Shown piece after piece: positions 18,247 to 26,685 of a stretch of DNA of 64,000 nt. The position numbers were made by a program, and so were the translations under genes. The notes beneath the pieces were generated by a model. That model ran no database searches. It saw only the letters and a list, made by a program, of their open reading frames with translations, and was not told where the DNA came from. Location of the stretch: contig CAYUQO010000004.1 in the NCBI GenBank assembly GCA_964446945.1, positions 124,001-188,000 on the forward strand, in the 5' to 3' direction. This DNA comes from CAIYRG01 sp964446945 (GTDB lineage Bacteria > Pseudomonadota > Alphaproteobacteria > Micropepsales > Micropepsaceae). Position 1 is the first letter of the stretch. Every line of letters begins with the position of its first letter.

Positions 18247-20031
18247 ATGCGGCAGCTTAAATTCCTCACAGTTCTTGGTTTTGCCGCGCTGGCATTCAGC
18301 GGTGCGGCCGCCGCTCCCGATCCGGCGAGCGAGTTCAATCACCTTCTCAATGATTATCGCGCGGCCGAGCAGAAACTGCCGCGCGATCCCGAGCTGACTC
18401 GCGCACCGGACGGATCCGAAATTTACGACCAAAAAGGTGCGCTTGCGGGAATCGAATTGCGCCGGCACATCGACCAGGACACGCTGAGCCGGTTGGAAAA
18501 AATCGATCCGGCCGATATGAGGCCGCAGGATAAGCTCAGTTATCAGATCTTTCGCTGGTCGCTCGAAGACGAACAGCGGGGACTGGCGCCGGAGATCGCC
18601 GAGATTCCCGACTTGCTGCCGCTGAACCAGTTCGACGGCCGGCAGATCAATTTTCCACGTGAAATCGCCTGGCGGCCGGATAACCCGTGGAAACGTCCGC
18701 GCGAATATGACGATGCCATCCGAAGGATGCTCAATTTCAGCCAATGGACCGATGGCGCAATTGCCCGGATGCGCGAAGGTCTCAAGCGCGGAATTGTCCA
18801 GTCCGGCGCGATCACCAATCGCGTCATCGGGCAGGTCGATATGTTTGCGGTTGCGGACCCCGACAGCAGCGATTTCATGCAGCCCATCAAATCCATGCCG
18901 CCGGAAATCAGCAGCAAAGAGCGGGCCCGCATAGAATCTGCTTATCGTGCGGCGATTGCAGACAATCTGATTCCGGCCTACCGGCGCCTCTCGGTTTTTT
19001 TGAAAACAGAATATCTGCCCCACGCGACCGAACAGCCGGGCCTCACCGCCATTCCCGGCGGAAAAGAACTGTATCGCTATCTGGTCAGGAGCGAGACCAC
19101 TTCGGACCAATCGCCCGATGCCATTCACGATCTCGGACTGGAGGAGCTCGCCAGAATCGAGCGTGAAATGGAGAAGGCGAAAAAGGACGCCGGATTCGAC
19201 GGCTCCTTGGCGGAATTCCGGCAGTACCTGCATGACGACCCAAAATTCAGGTTCAAGGATGCGTCAGCAATGCTGGCGGAATTTACACGGGTCAGAAATG
19301 CAGTGGCCGCGCACCTTCCAGATCTGTTCGCGACCGGGCCGAAAATTCCGCTCTCATTCCGCTTTTACGATTCCATCGCAGCACCAGATAAGCCGGCGGC
19401 GGAATACACCCCCGGTTCGGCCGACGGACGGCGCTCAGGAACGGTCTATCTGAACGATTGGGATTTGCCGGAACGGCCCACCTACACCAGCGAAGTGCTC
19501 GAACTGCATGAAGGGATTCCCGGCCATCATCTCCAGGTGTCGCTGGCGCTCGAGAACAGCGCTTTGCCGCGCTTTCGCCGCTTTGGCGAACAGACGGCAT
19601 TCGTCGAAGGCTGGGCGCTGTATGCGGAAACGCTTGGGCCACAACTTGGCCTCTTCACCGATCCCTATCAGAAATTCGGCGCCCTTTCCTTCGATGCCTG
19701 GCGTGCATCAAGGCTGGTTGTCGACACCGGTATCCACTGGCTCGGATGGAGCCGCGAACAGGCGGTCAAGTTTCTGACCGACCACACGGCTCTCTCGCGC
19801 ACCGAAGCCGAGGAAGAAGTTGACCGCTATACCGTACTTCCCGGGCAGGCCCTGGCCTACAAAATCGGCGAGCTCGAAATTCTTGATCTGCGCTCCCGGG
19901 CGAAGCTCGCGTTGGGACCGGCATTCGATCTTAAGCGCTTTCACGATGCGCTGCTGAGGGACGGCGCGATGCCGCTGCCGGTACTCGATCAAAAAATGTC
20001 GCGTTGGATCGACCTCGAGAAGAACGCTTAA
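18247..20031 (+). CDS. DUF885 family exported metallopeptidase-like protein
   Basis: 594 residues. A signal peptide (residues 1-23, ending GAAAA) is followed by the all-helical DUF885 domain. The probable metal-binding motif ELHEGIPGHHLQ carries the HExxxGHH pattern, and downstream FVEGWALYAETLG supplies the conserved Glu/Trp/Tyr set typical of this family. DUF885 proteins are regarded as zinc peptidases related in fold to M32 carboxypeptidases; substrates are mostly unknown. The signal peptide suggests the periplasm. It is followed by a GC-rich hairpin at 20084-20103 and then hisE. Confidence 0.9.
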   Translation: MRQLKFLTVLGFAALAFSGAAAAPDPASEFNHLLNDYRAAEQKLPRDPELTRAPDGSEIYDQKGALAGIELRRHIDQDTLSRLEKIDPADMRPQDKLSYQIFRWSLEDEQRGLAPEIAEIPDLLPLNQFDGRQINFPREIAWRPDNPWKRPREYDDAIRRMLNFSQWTDGAIARMREGLKRGIVQSGAITNRVIGQVDMFAVADPDSSDFMQPIKSMPPEISSKERARIESAYRAAIADNLIPAYRRLSVFLKTEYLPHATEQPGLTAIPGGKELYRYLVRSETTSDQSPDAIHDLGLEELARIEREMEKAKKDAGFDGSLAEFRQYLHDDPKFRFKDASAMLAEFTRVRNAVAAHLPDLFATGPKIPLSFRFYDSIAAPDKPAAEYTPGSADGRRSGTVYLNDWDLPERPTYTSEVLELHEGIPGHHLQVSLALENSALPRFRRFGEQTAFVEGWALYAETLGPQLGLFTDPYQKFGALSFDAWRASRLVVDTGIHWLGWSREQAVKFLTDHTALSRTEAEEEVDRYTVLPGQALAYKIGELEILDLRSRAKLALGPAFDLKRFHDALLRDGAMPLPVLDQKMSRWIDLEKNA

Positions 20032-20083
20032 ACATCGCGGGCCAATTGCGCGTGACCGGAATGCCGGGCAGATTGCCCGCCGC

Positions 20084-20103
20084 TGGCGCGTTTTGTCGCG
20101 CCA
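20084..20103 (+). terminator. Possible terminator hairpin after the DUF885 gene
   Basis: TGGCGCG and CGCGCCA pair perfectly around TTTTGT, 53 bp after the DUF885 stop codon and before hisE. There is no T-run directly after it, so it may be a weak or Rho-assisted terminator, or only a stable hairpin. Confidence 0.35.
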
Positions 20104-20157
20104 CCCCGCCGAGTTTTGACGAAGGCGGACCCGATAATCACTGCGGCGGAAATTTGT

Positions 20158-20502
20158 ATGGAACAGTCTCACCCCCTTGACCGGCTCTATGCGCGACTCG
20201 AATCACGTCGACGCGCCGATGGAGGCCAATCCTATACGGCGAGCCTGCTAGCCAAGGGCAAGGCTGAGTGCGCCAGGAAAGTTGGTGAAGAGGCGATTGA
20301 AACTGTGATTGCTGTCACTACCCAAGATAAGAAGGCCGTGGTCAAGGAATCCGCCGACCTTCTCTACCACCTGCTCGTACTTTGGCTGGCAAGCGACATC
20401 CGGCCGGCCGAAATTTACGCAGAGCTTGCCACCCGCGAGTCCCAATCGGGACTGCAGGAGAAAGCTTCTCGCAAACCTGGACCCCAGCGCGATTCGCGTT
20501 AA
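20158..20502 (+). CDS. hisE: Phosphoribosyl-ATP pyrophosphohydrolase
   Basis: 114 residues. It hydrolyses phosphoribosyl-ATP to phosphoribosyl-AMP in the second step of histidine synthesis. The all-alpha NTP pyrophosphohydrolase core is clear: KVGEEAIETVIAV, then KESADLLYHLLVLW, with metal-binding Glu and Asp residues. The ATG at 20158 gives the usual length; a TTG at 20116 is open but less likely. hisE commonly accompanies hisH/hisA/hisF in this class of bacteria, but here no other his gene is near. Its last 4 bp overlap the tail of the convergent XRE regulator. Confidence 0.92.
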   Translation: MEQSHPLDRLYARLESRRRADGGQSYTASLLAKGKAECARKVGEEAIETVIAVTTQDKKAVVKESADLLYHLLVLWLASDIRPAEIYAELATRESQSGLQEKASRKPGPQRDSR

Positions 20503-20909
20503 ATGACCGCGCTGGGATTGTCGTCCGAAATCGAACGGACGAGGTCCAGAATTTTCCGGCGAACCTTAACGTCCTTGATACCCATATAGGCGGTACTGAG
20601 CTGGATCCCCTCATTACTGGAGAGGAAATCCATCACCGCCGCGGGTTTCTCGCTTCCGTTCTCGGCTGGAACTTGAATTCCATCCATGCCTTCGTAAAAG
20701 AAGCTGATTGGAACGCCGAGAATCTCTGCGACTTCGTACAGACGTCCGGCGCCGATGCGATTGATCCCACGTTCGTATTTTTGGACCTGCTGAAAGGTCA
20801 GCCCAAGCAAGTCCCCCAAACGTTCCTGACTCATACCGATGAGCATGCGTCTCAGGCGGACGCGGTAGCCAACATGCGCGTCAACCGGATTGGCCTTCTT
20901 TTTAGGCAA
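20499..20909 (-). CDS. XRE-family HTH transcriptional regulator
   Basis: 136 residues. The N-terminal helix-turn-helix spans roughly residues 15-70 (RRMLIGMSQERLGDLLGLTFQQVQKYERG), followed by ILGVPISFFYEGM, the typical end of this HTH_3 type. The C-terminal half (VMDFLSSNEG, then IKDVKVRRKILDLVRSI) is conserved in the alphaproteobacterial regulator encoded next to lnt, to which rhizobial PraR also belongs. The gene follows lnt in the same direction after 141 bp and so probably has its own promoter. An inverted repeat in that gap could be an operator. Targets unknown. Confidence 0.9.
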   Translation of the reverse strand: MPKKKANPVDAHVGYRVRLRRMLIGMSQERLGDLLGLTFQQVQKYERGINRIGAGRLYEVAEILGVPISFFYEGMDGIQVPAENGSEKPAAVMDFLSSNEGIQLSTAYMGIKDVKVRRKILDLVRSISDDNPSAVI

Positions 20910-20947
20910 CTTGGTTCCTTTCCGTAGTGATACCCCTAGATGGCGAC

Positions 20948-21013
20948 ATATTTCGGTTTTTCTTTGGCAGCATCATTAACGATTGTTTTGGATTCGCTGT
21001 GGCAACGAAATAT
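20948..21013. promoter_or_regulatory. Inverted-repeat arms upstream of the XRE regulator
   Basis: ATATTTCG at 20948-20955 and its perfect reverse complement CGAAATAT at 21006-21013 flank an AT-richer 50-bp stretch just before the regulator's start codon. This could be a pair of operator half-sites for autoregulation. It could equally be chance, since each arm is only 8 bp. Confidence 0.3.
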
Positions 21014-21050
21014 TCCGCGCAAAGAGAAAGAAGCGCTGGCGCGGCCTAAG

Positions 21051-22667
21051 TCAAGACTCGTTTCGGGGTTGAGGCCAAAGAGTCGCTCCCCCGCACAACA
21101 CGAGCAATGTGAGAAGAATGACATTGCCGTAACGCGCGAAGGGGGTGATCGGAAGGGCGACCGGCAGCGCGCTGTCGAAAAATCCCCGTACCCCGAGATC
21201 GAGCCGTGAAGTGATTCGGCCATAGGCGTCGATCATGACGGAGATGCCGCTATTCGCCGCCCGCGCAACCGGCAGTCCTTCCTCAATCGCCCGGACCCGC
21301 GAGATCAGGAGGTGCTGCTTCGGTCCGGCGTTGGGACCAAACCATGAATCATCCGTCATGTTGACCAGCCATGACGGGCGCGGCGTCCCGGTCACAGCCT
21401 GCGGAAAGATGATTTCGTAGCAGATCAACGGCGTCACCGGAGGCGCTCCGGGTACGGAGAATGTTTGTGGGCCCGATCCGGACGAAAATCCGGTGTTCGC
21501 CGCAACCTCGGTGATTCCGATCGCACGCAGTGTGCTCTCGAACGGCAGATACTCACCGAACGGAACGAGGTGAAACTTGTCGGTACCGGCCAGTAGCCTG
21601 CCGCCGCCGCCGAACATGGCAAATGAATTGTAGAATTTTGGCGCGCCGGCATTCTGCGCGATATGAACCGTGCCGGTCATCAGCACTGCGCCGCGCGCCG
21701 TTATTTTTGCGATATCCGAAAGTGCTGCTGGAATTCGCGCGACCGGGAAAGGCGTTGCGTTTGGCGACGATGCAATCCCGACCGCGGGCATGCTTGCGGC
21801 CTCAGGCCAGATGATGATCGTCGGCTGCTGTGCCGCCGGCGCCATCGACAGATCCACCAGTCTTGTCCAATTCCGGAGCGTCAAGCGCGGATCGTATTTT
21901 TCCGGTTCGGGCGTATCGGGTTGCACGATGCGAATCCGCACACCTGGAACCATTGCATTATCCGCGGTTGCCAGCCGCGCTTCACCATCCGCCCAGAACC
22001 CAACAAACACGACGGTCATCAGCATCGGCAGCAGCCGCTCGCGGCGGTTGTGCCCGGGGCCGAATGCCGCGAAGGACGCCCCAAAAAGCAGGGTCAGAAG
22101 CGACAGACCGTAGGCCCCGAATAGAGACGCGCTCTGCAGCACCGCAGGAGATGCAGCCCAGCCATAAGCCGGGAGATTCCACGGAAAGCCTGTCAGTACA
22201 TGACCACGAAGCCATTCGATGATCGCGAAAATTGCCGCGAAGGCAAAAATCCGCTGCAATCCCGGCCGCCAGACCAGCACGCAGAGCAGCGCACCCAATC
22301 CGAAAAACAGCGCCAACCCGCCCGGAAGCAGCACCGCGACAAAGGGCAGTTGCCAGGCGTGCTCCTGCGCATCGACCAGGAAGGCGTAACCTACCCAGTA
22401 CAGCCCGACGAGGAAAAACCCGAAGCCGTAGCTCCATCCGATCCAGAACGCGTTTCGCAGTTTCCTGGGACCCGCCGAAGCCCCATCAAGCAACAGGACA
22501 AACCCGGCATAGGACAACAGCAGTAGCGGAAACAGGCGGTAGGGCTCGAATGCCAAAGCACCGGCCGCGCCCGTTGCCATCGAAAATGCGAATCGCTGCA
22601 GCCCGCGCAGACGCAACGGGACGGAAAGCAGCTTGTCCGCAAGAGCAAGAGAGGCGCGCAAGGTCAA
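21051..22667 (-). CDS. lnt: Apolipoprotein N-acyltransferase
   Basis: 538 residues. It adds the third acyl chain to the N-terminal Cys of lipoproteins at the outer face of the inner membrane. About six N-terminal membrane helices (residues 25-220) are followed by a nitrilase-like domain. The catalytic Glu is in IIWPEAASMP, the Lys in GTDKFHLVPFGEYLPFE and the Cys in LICYEIIFPQA. A C-terminal helix closes the protein. Its start overlaps the corC stop by 4 bp, placing it in the phoH-ybeY-corC-lnt operon common in this class. Confidence 0.96.
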   Translation of the reverse strand: MTLRASLALADKLLSVPLRLRGLQRFAFSMATGAAGALAFEPYRLFPLLLLSYAGFVLLLDGASAGPRKLRNAFWIGWSYGFGFFLVGLYWVGYAFLVDAQEHAWQLPFVAVLLPGGLALFFGLGALLCVLVWRPGLQRIFAFAAIFAIIEWLRGHVLTGFPWNLPAYGWAASPAVLQSASLFGAYGLSLLTLLFGASFAAFGPGHNRRERLLPMLMTVVFVGFWADGEARLATADNAMVPGVRIRIVQPDTPEPEKYDPRLTLRNWTRLVDLSMAPAAQQPTIIIWPEAASMPAVGIASSPNATPFPVARIPAALSDIAKITARGAVLMTGTVHIAQNAGAPKFYNSFAMFGGGGRLLAGTDKFHLVPFGEYLPFESTLRAIGITEVAANTGFSSGSGPQTFSVPGAPPVTPLICYEIIFPQAVTGTPRPSWLVNMTDDSWFGPNAGPKQHLLISRVRAIEEGLPVARAANSGISVMIDAYGRITSRLDLGVRGFFDSALPVALPITPFARYGNVILLTLLVLCGGATLWPQPRNES

Positions 22668-23635
22668 CCAGTCGCGACGGGGGCGGAATTCAGAGCCCTT
22701 ATTCTCAAACGCTTTGCATGGCGCGGATCAGCTTCCAGAATTTCAAACTCAAGGCCGGCATGCGTCACGATTTCACCGCGCACCGGTACTCGCCCAAGTC
22801 CTGCGGCCACGAGTCCGCCAAGCGTATCAATTTTCTCTTCCTGTTCTGTTTTGCTGAGATCGATTCCGGTCCGCTCGCGAAATTCTTCCAGCGTCACTCT
22901 GGCATCCGCTTCATACTTGCCGTCCGGGCGCGTGATGATATCGGCCGTCTCATCGATATCGTGCTCGTCGCCAATCTCACCGACGATCTGCTCGACGAGA
23001 TCCTCGATCGAAACCAGCCCGTCGGTGCCGCCATACTCATCGACCACCAGCGCGAGGTGAATTCGGCTTGCCTGCATGCGCAGCAGCAAATCGAGCGCCG
23101 GCATTGCTCCGGGCACGAACAGCAATTCGCGCTTCACTTTCGTGATCGGTGTCTGCGGCCAGCTCAAACGGCCATCAGGTCCCTTCTCGATCACGGCAAG
23201 GATGTCCTTCACGTGAATCATCCCGAGCGGATCGTCCAGCGTTTCGCGGTAAACCGGCAGCCTGGAATGTTGTGCTTCCCGGAAAATATCCATCAGTTCG
23301 GAAAGGGATGTTTGTTCCTCCACCGCGATGATGTCGGCGCGGGGCACCATCACATCCGAGACCTTCAACCCGCCAAAGTTGAGCAGGTTGGTGAGCATCA
23401 GCCGTTCCTGGGAGCTCAGCTCCTGGGATTCGCGCTCGCTTTCCTCAAGGACTTCTTCCAGGCTTTCGCGCATCGCTGAGGTGCGGCGCAGGCCCTTGAG
23501 CAGTTCCGCCACCCGTTCGGCAAGTTCGCTCAGCAGTGGACGCGATTCCGGTCTGGAACCTGCATCGTTTCGTGCGGCTGAATCCGGCGAGTTGCCCGAA
23601 ACACGTGTATCCATCGGGCCGTTATTCTCGATCAT
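22664..23635 (-). CDS. corC: CBS-domain transporter-associated protein (CorC/TlyC type)
   Basis: 323 residues, soluble, without the DUF21 membrane domain of CNNM-type relatives. After a charged N-terminal region rich in Glu come two CBS repeats: VSDVMVPRADIIAV through SRLPVYRETLDDPLGMIHVKDIL, and ALVVDEYGGTDGLVSIEDLVEQIVGEI. The C-terminal CorC_HlyC domain (IDTLGGLVAAGLGRVPVRGE) follows. The family is linked to magnesium/cobalt resistance, and older names call it haemolysin; its direct role is unsettled. It overlaps ybeY by 14 bp and lnt by 4 bp. Confidence 0.92.
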   Translation of the reverse strand: MIENNGPMDTRVSGNSPDSAARNDAGSRPESRPLLSELAERVAELLKGLRRTSAMRESLEEVLEESERESQELSSQERLMLTNLLNFGGLKVSDVMVPRADIIAVEEQTSLSELMDIFREAQHSRLPVYRETLDDPLGMIHVKDILAVIEKGPDGRLSWPQTPITKVKRELLFVPGAMPALDLLLRMQASRIHLALVVDEYGGTDGLVSIEDLVEQIVGEIGDEHDIDETADIITRPDGKYEADARVTLEEFRERTGIDLSKTEQEEKIDTLGGLVAAGLGRVPVRGEIVTHAGLEFEILEADPRHAKRLRIRALNSAPVATG

Positions 23636-24275
23636 GGTCTAATTTAGGCCGCTTTGAGCGGCGCGGTACAGGGACGGTCGCGTAAGGATCGGCATAACCC
23701 ATGCCGGACAGCAGCGAGATTTCCAGTTTTTCCATCGCGGCGGCTTCGCGTCGATTCTGATGGTCATAGCCGAACAGGTGCAGAACGCCATGGATCGTCA
23801 AATGAGCCGCATGTGCGGCGAGTGTTTTGCCCTGCGCCGCGGCTTCCCGGCAAAGAACGCCATAGCTGAGCGCGATATCGCCCAGGCGCGGGGCAAAAAC
23901 CGGCGCTGCCGGGAATGAAAGGACGTTGGTCGGTTTTTGTCGATGCCGGTAGCGCCGATTGAGCACGCGCACATAGTCATCGTCGGCCAGCAATATGCAC
24001 AATTCCGGTTTAACCGAATCGCTTTGCCTGATCACGGGCCCTGCCGCTGCGGCCACCCGGGCGGCCCGGCGAATCACCCGAATGACTCCTTCATGTGCAT
24101 GCCACATCGGTTCTTCAACAACGATCGATATGGAAGCTGGCTTGGGCCACTTTTCGATTCCCTTGAACGGCAGAGCTGCCCCGGTCTTTTTTTGGCCTGC
24201 TTTTTTTGCCGATGCAGGAGCCTTTGCGGAGGAAAAGGCTTTAACCCGCGCGGCCACAGAACGCGTGCCGCTCAC
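23622..24275 (-). CDS. ybeY: Endoribonuclease YbeY, rRNA maturation factor
   Basis: 217 residues. YbeY is a zinc-dependent endoribonuclease for 16S rRNA 3'-end maturation and 70S quality control. The zinc motif HGVLHLFGYDH is present, as is TNVLSFPA upstream. Typical YbeY proteins have about 150-180 residues; this one has an extra N-terminal stretch of roughly 45 residues rich in Ala, Lys and Ser before ISIVVEEP. The ATG at 24275 overlaps the phoH stop as ATGA, which supports the long start, and no better internal ATG precedes the conserved domain. The tail overlaps corC by 14 bp. Confidence 0.93.
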   Translation of the reverse strand: MSGTRSVAARVKAFSSAKAPASAKKAGQKKTGAALPFKGIEKWPKPASISIVVEEPMWHAHEGVIRVIRRAARVAAAAGPVIRQSDSVKPELCILLADDDYVRVLNRRYRHRQKPTNVLSFPAAPVFAPRLGDIALSYGVLCREAAAQGKTLAAHAAHLTIHGVLHLFGYDHQNRREAAAMEKLEISLLSGMGYADPYATVPVPRRSKRPKLDHDRE

Positions 24276-25300
24276 GACCGTTCCGGCCGGACCTTCGCGC
24301 TTCGCCGCGCCTTAGAAGCCGGCTCGTTCTGGTCGTAAGCCGCCACAATACGCGTCACCAACGGATGCCTCACGACATCGGCAGCCGTAAACCATGCAAT
24401 ACCAACCCCCTCCACCCCTTCAAGGAAGCGTACCGCCTGATCGAGACCCTCCGGGCCCTCCGGAAGATCGCTTTGCGATGGATCGGCCGTGACAACCATT
24501 CGGGAATCCTCGCCCAGTCGCGTCAGGAACATTTTCATCTGCGACGGGGTGCAATTTTGCGCCTCATCAAGAATGACGAAAGAGCGCGAGAGAGTCCGTC
24601 CCCGCATGAAGGCCAATGGCGCGACCTCAATTGTCCCCTGTTCCATAAGTCTCGCGCAGCGCTCACCCAGAACCTCGAACAGCGCGTCATAAAGCGGCCG
24701 GAGATACGGATCGATCTTCTCTTTCAGATCGCCGGGGAGAAAACCCAGTCTTTCGCCCGCTTCCAGCGCGGGGCGCGACAGCACCAGCCGGTCAACACGC
24801 CGCTCATGTAAAAGATGAGCGCCGAACGCTGCCGCCAAGTAGGTCTTGCCCGTTCCAGCCGGGCCCAGCCCGAAGACAAGCTCGTGGTTGCGCATGGCCT
24901 CGATATATTGGGCCTGCGCAGCCGACCGCGCCCGGATTGATTTCGCCGCCGACGTTCGCAGCCGGACGCCATCTTCCTCCTGGGCCACATGTTTCCCGCC
25001 CGGAGCAGTGAATCCGATCTCCGCGTCGACATCTGCGAGCGACAAGTCCTCGCCCGCTTCCAGTCTTTCGTAGAGCGCCCGCAATACGGCCGCAGCGCGT
25101 TCGCGCGCCGGCGCAGGACCTTCGACCGAAATCAGGTTTCCGCGTTGCGCAAGCCTGACGCCCAGCCGCTGTTCGAGGCGGACAAGGTTGCGGCTGTGAT
25201 TGCCGGCCAGCAAAGGCAGCAGATTGTTGCGCTTGAACTCGAGCGTCACATGCTCGCGCGCGATCTCGTCCGCAAGATTCCGGGCGTGGCGCTGGTTCAA
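24272..25300 (-). CDS. phoH: PhoH-family ATPase
   Basis: 342 residues. It has an N-terminal KH-like region (NLISVEGPAPARERAA), then a P-loop ATPase domain with Walker A FGLGPAGTGKTYLAA and Walker B SFVILDEAQNCTPSQMK, and a sensor VVTADPSQSDLP. This is the YbeZ-type PhoH protein, which works with YbeY in RNA metabolism. Both genes are adjacent and overlap by ATGA here. Its own start overlaps the end of miaB by 4 bp, continuing the chain of coupled genes. Confidence 0.94.
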   Translation of the reverse strand: MNQRHARNLADEIAREHVTLEFKRNNLLPLLAGNHSRNLVRLEQRLGVRLAQRGNLISVEGPAPARERAAAVLRALYERLEAGEDLSLADVDAEIGFTAPGGKHVAQEEDGVRLRTSAAKSIRARSAAQAQYIEAMRNHELVFGLGPAGTGKTYLAAAFGAHLLHERRVDRLVLSRPALEAGERLGFLPGDLKEKIDPYLRPLYDALFEVLGERCARLMEQGTIEVAPLAFMRGRTLSRSFVILDEAQNCTPSQMKMFLTRLGEDSRMVVTADPSQSDLPEGPEGLDQAVRFLEGVEGVGIAWFTAADVVRHPLVTRIVAAYDQNEPASKARRSAKVRPERS

Positions 25301-26685
25301 TGCGCCGCCAATTCCGCCGGGGCCAATGCCGGCTGCAGGAACTCGCCATGAAGGCTATTGGGCAGCACTTCTGAAATCCTCACATTGCGGATTTCGCCAA
25401 TATAGGGTGCCGCTCCGTCAACATGAACCGGCTGGAGGAACGGACTGCGGCCGACCGCCTGCCCCGGCAAACGGCCCGGTTTCTCGAAAAGCACGGGAAA
25501 CACGCGATCCTGCATCCGGCGGCTGAATGCGCGCGATTGGGTCACGATCAATTCTTGCAAAATGTGCAGCCGCTCGAGCTTGACCTTTTCCGGAACCTGC
25601 TTCGCCATGGCTGCGGCGGGCGTACCGGGCCGGGGGCTGTATTTGAATGAAAAGGCCTGGGCAAATTCGACCTGCCGAATGAGGTCCAGAGTCGCCTCAA
25701 AATCCGCATCTCTTTCACCCGGAAACCCAACGATGAAATCGGACGACAGCGCGAGCTCGGGCTGAGCTCTTCGAATCCGCGCGACAATATCCAGATAGCC
25801 GTCCCGGCTGTGGCCCCGGTTCATGGCCTTCAGCACCGAATCTGATCCCGATTGCACCGGTAAATGCAAATACGGCATGAGCTTGGGCTCATCTCCATGC
25901 GCCGCAATCAGGTCCGCCGTCATATCCCGGGGATGGCTGGTGGTGTAGCGCAGCCGTGCGATGCCCGGAATCTGCGCCAGCCGGCCGATCAGCCTCGCGA
26001 GAGACCAGGCTTCGCCATCCGGGCCCTCGCCGCGATAGGCATTCACGTTCTGACCGAGCAGGGTGATCTCGCGAACCCCATTCTCCGCCAGCGACCGCGC
26101 TTCCGATTCGATTCGAAGCACCGGGCGGGAGAATTCTGCGCCGCGGGTATAGGGCACGACGCAAAATGTGCAGAACTTGTCACAGCCTTCCTGAATCGTC
26201 AGGAACGCCGCCGGGCCGCCGGTTCTCCTCGTATCAGGCAATGAGTCGAATTTCTCGTCCGCGGGGAAATCCAGCTCGACCGTTTTGCCTTCTCCACGGG
26301 CAAGGCGGGTGATCAGCTCCGGGAGCCGATGGTATGATTGCGGACCGACGACGATATCCACGGCGTTTTGACGTGCGAGTATTTCTGCCCCTTCCGCCTG
26401 GGCGACGCATCCCGCGACACCAATCAGAAGCGTTTCTCCGGCTTCCGCGCGGCGTGTCTTGAGCAGTTTCAGTTTGCCCAGTTCCGAATAGACCTTCTCG
26501 GTCGCTTTTTCACGGATGTGGCAAGTGTTCAGGATGACCAGATCGGCGTCTTCGCGACCGGCCGCGGGAGCATAGCCAAAGGGCGCCAGAAGGTCTGCGA
26601 TCCGCTCCGAATCGTAGACATTCATCTGACAGCCATAGGTTTCGATATAAAGTTTTTTCATGCTGTCCGACGAAATCTCTGTCAC
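25297..26685 (-). CDS. miaB: tRNA-2-methylthio-N6-dimethylallyladenosine synthase
   Basis: 462 residues. It adds the methylthio group to i6A37 of tRNAs reading UNN codons. The N-terminal MTTase domain has YIETYGCQMNVYDSE and GVAGCVAQAEG, supplying the auxiliary cluster Cys residues. The radical-SAM motif is CDKFCTFC followed by VVPYTRG. A C-terminal TRAM domain follows (around PVLFEKPGRLPGQAVGRSP). The ATG at 26685 overlaps the plsC stop as ATGA; an internal ATG eight codons later (26661) is an alternative. Synteny with phoH/ybeY is the usual alphaproteobacterial arrangement. Confidence 0.97.
   Translation of the reverse strand: MTEISSDSMKKLYIETYGCQMNVYDSERIADLLAPFGYAPAAGREDADLVILNTCHIREKATEKVYSELGKLKLLKTRRAEAGETLLIGVAGCVAQAEGAEILARQNAVDIVVGPQSYHRLPELITRLARGEGKTVELDFPADEKFDSLPDTRRTGGPAAFLTIQEGCDKFCTFCVVPYTRGAEFSRPVLRIESEARSLAENGVREITLLGQNVNAYRGEGPDGEAWSLARLIGRLAQIPGIARLRYTTSHPRDMTADLIAAHGDEPKLMPYLHLPVQSGSDSVLKAMNRGHSRDGYLDIVARIRRAQPELALSSDFIVGFPGERDADFEATLDLIRQVEFAQAFSFKYSPRPGTPAAAMAKQVPEKVKLERLHILQELIVTQSRAFSRRMQDRVFPVLFEKPGRLPGQAVGRSPFLQPVHVDGAAPYIGEIRNVRISEVLPNSLHGEFLQPALAPAELAAH

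Noticed and set aside
18160..19233. 357-codon open frame on the minus strand
   Set aside because: It is antisense to the DUF885 peptidase gene, which has a signal peptide and an HEGxxGHH motif. The antisense product shows no family features.
23205..23220. parS-like sequence TCCTTCACGTGAATCA
   Set aside because: It has the TTCACGTGAA core but three mismatches to the 16-bp consensus and lies in corC coding sequence, 40 kb from the perfect site. Chance is likely.
22232..23479. 415-codon open frame on the plus strand
   Set aside because: It runs antisense across lnt and corC, both with clear motifs, and has low-complexity Arg/Pro/Ala composition typical of GC-rich antisense frames.
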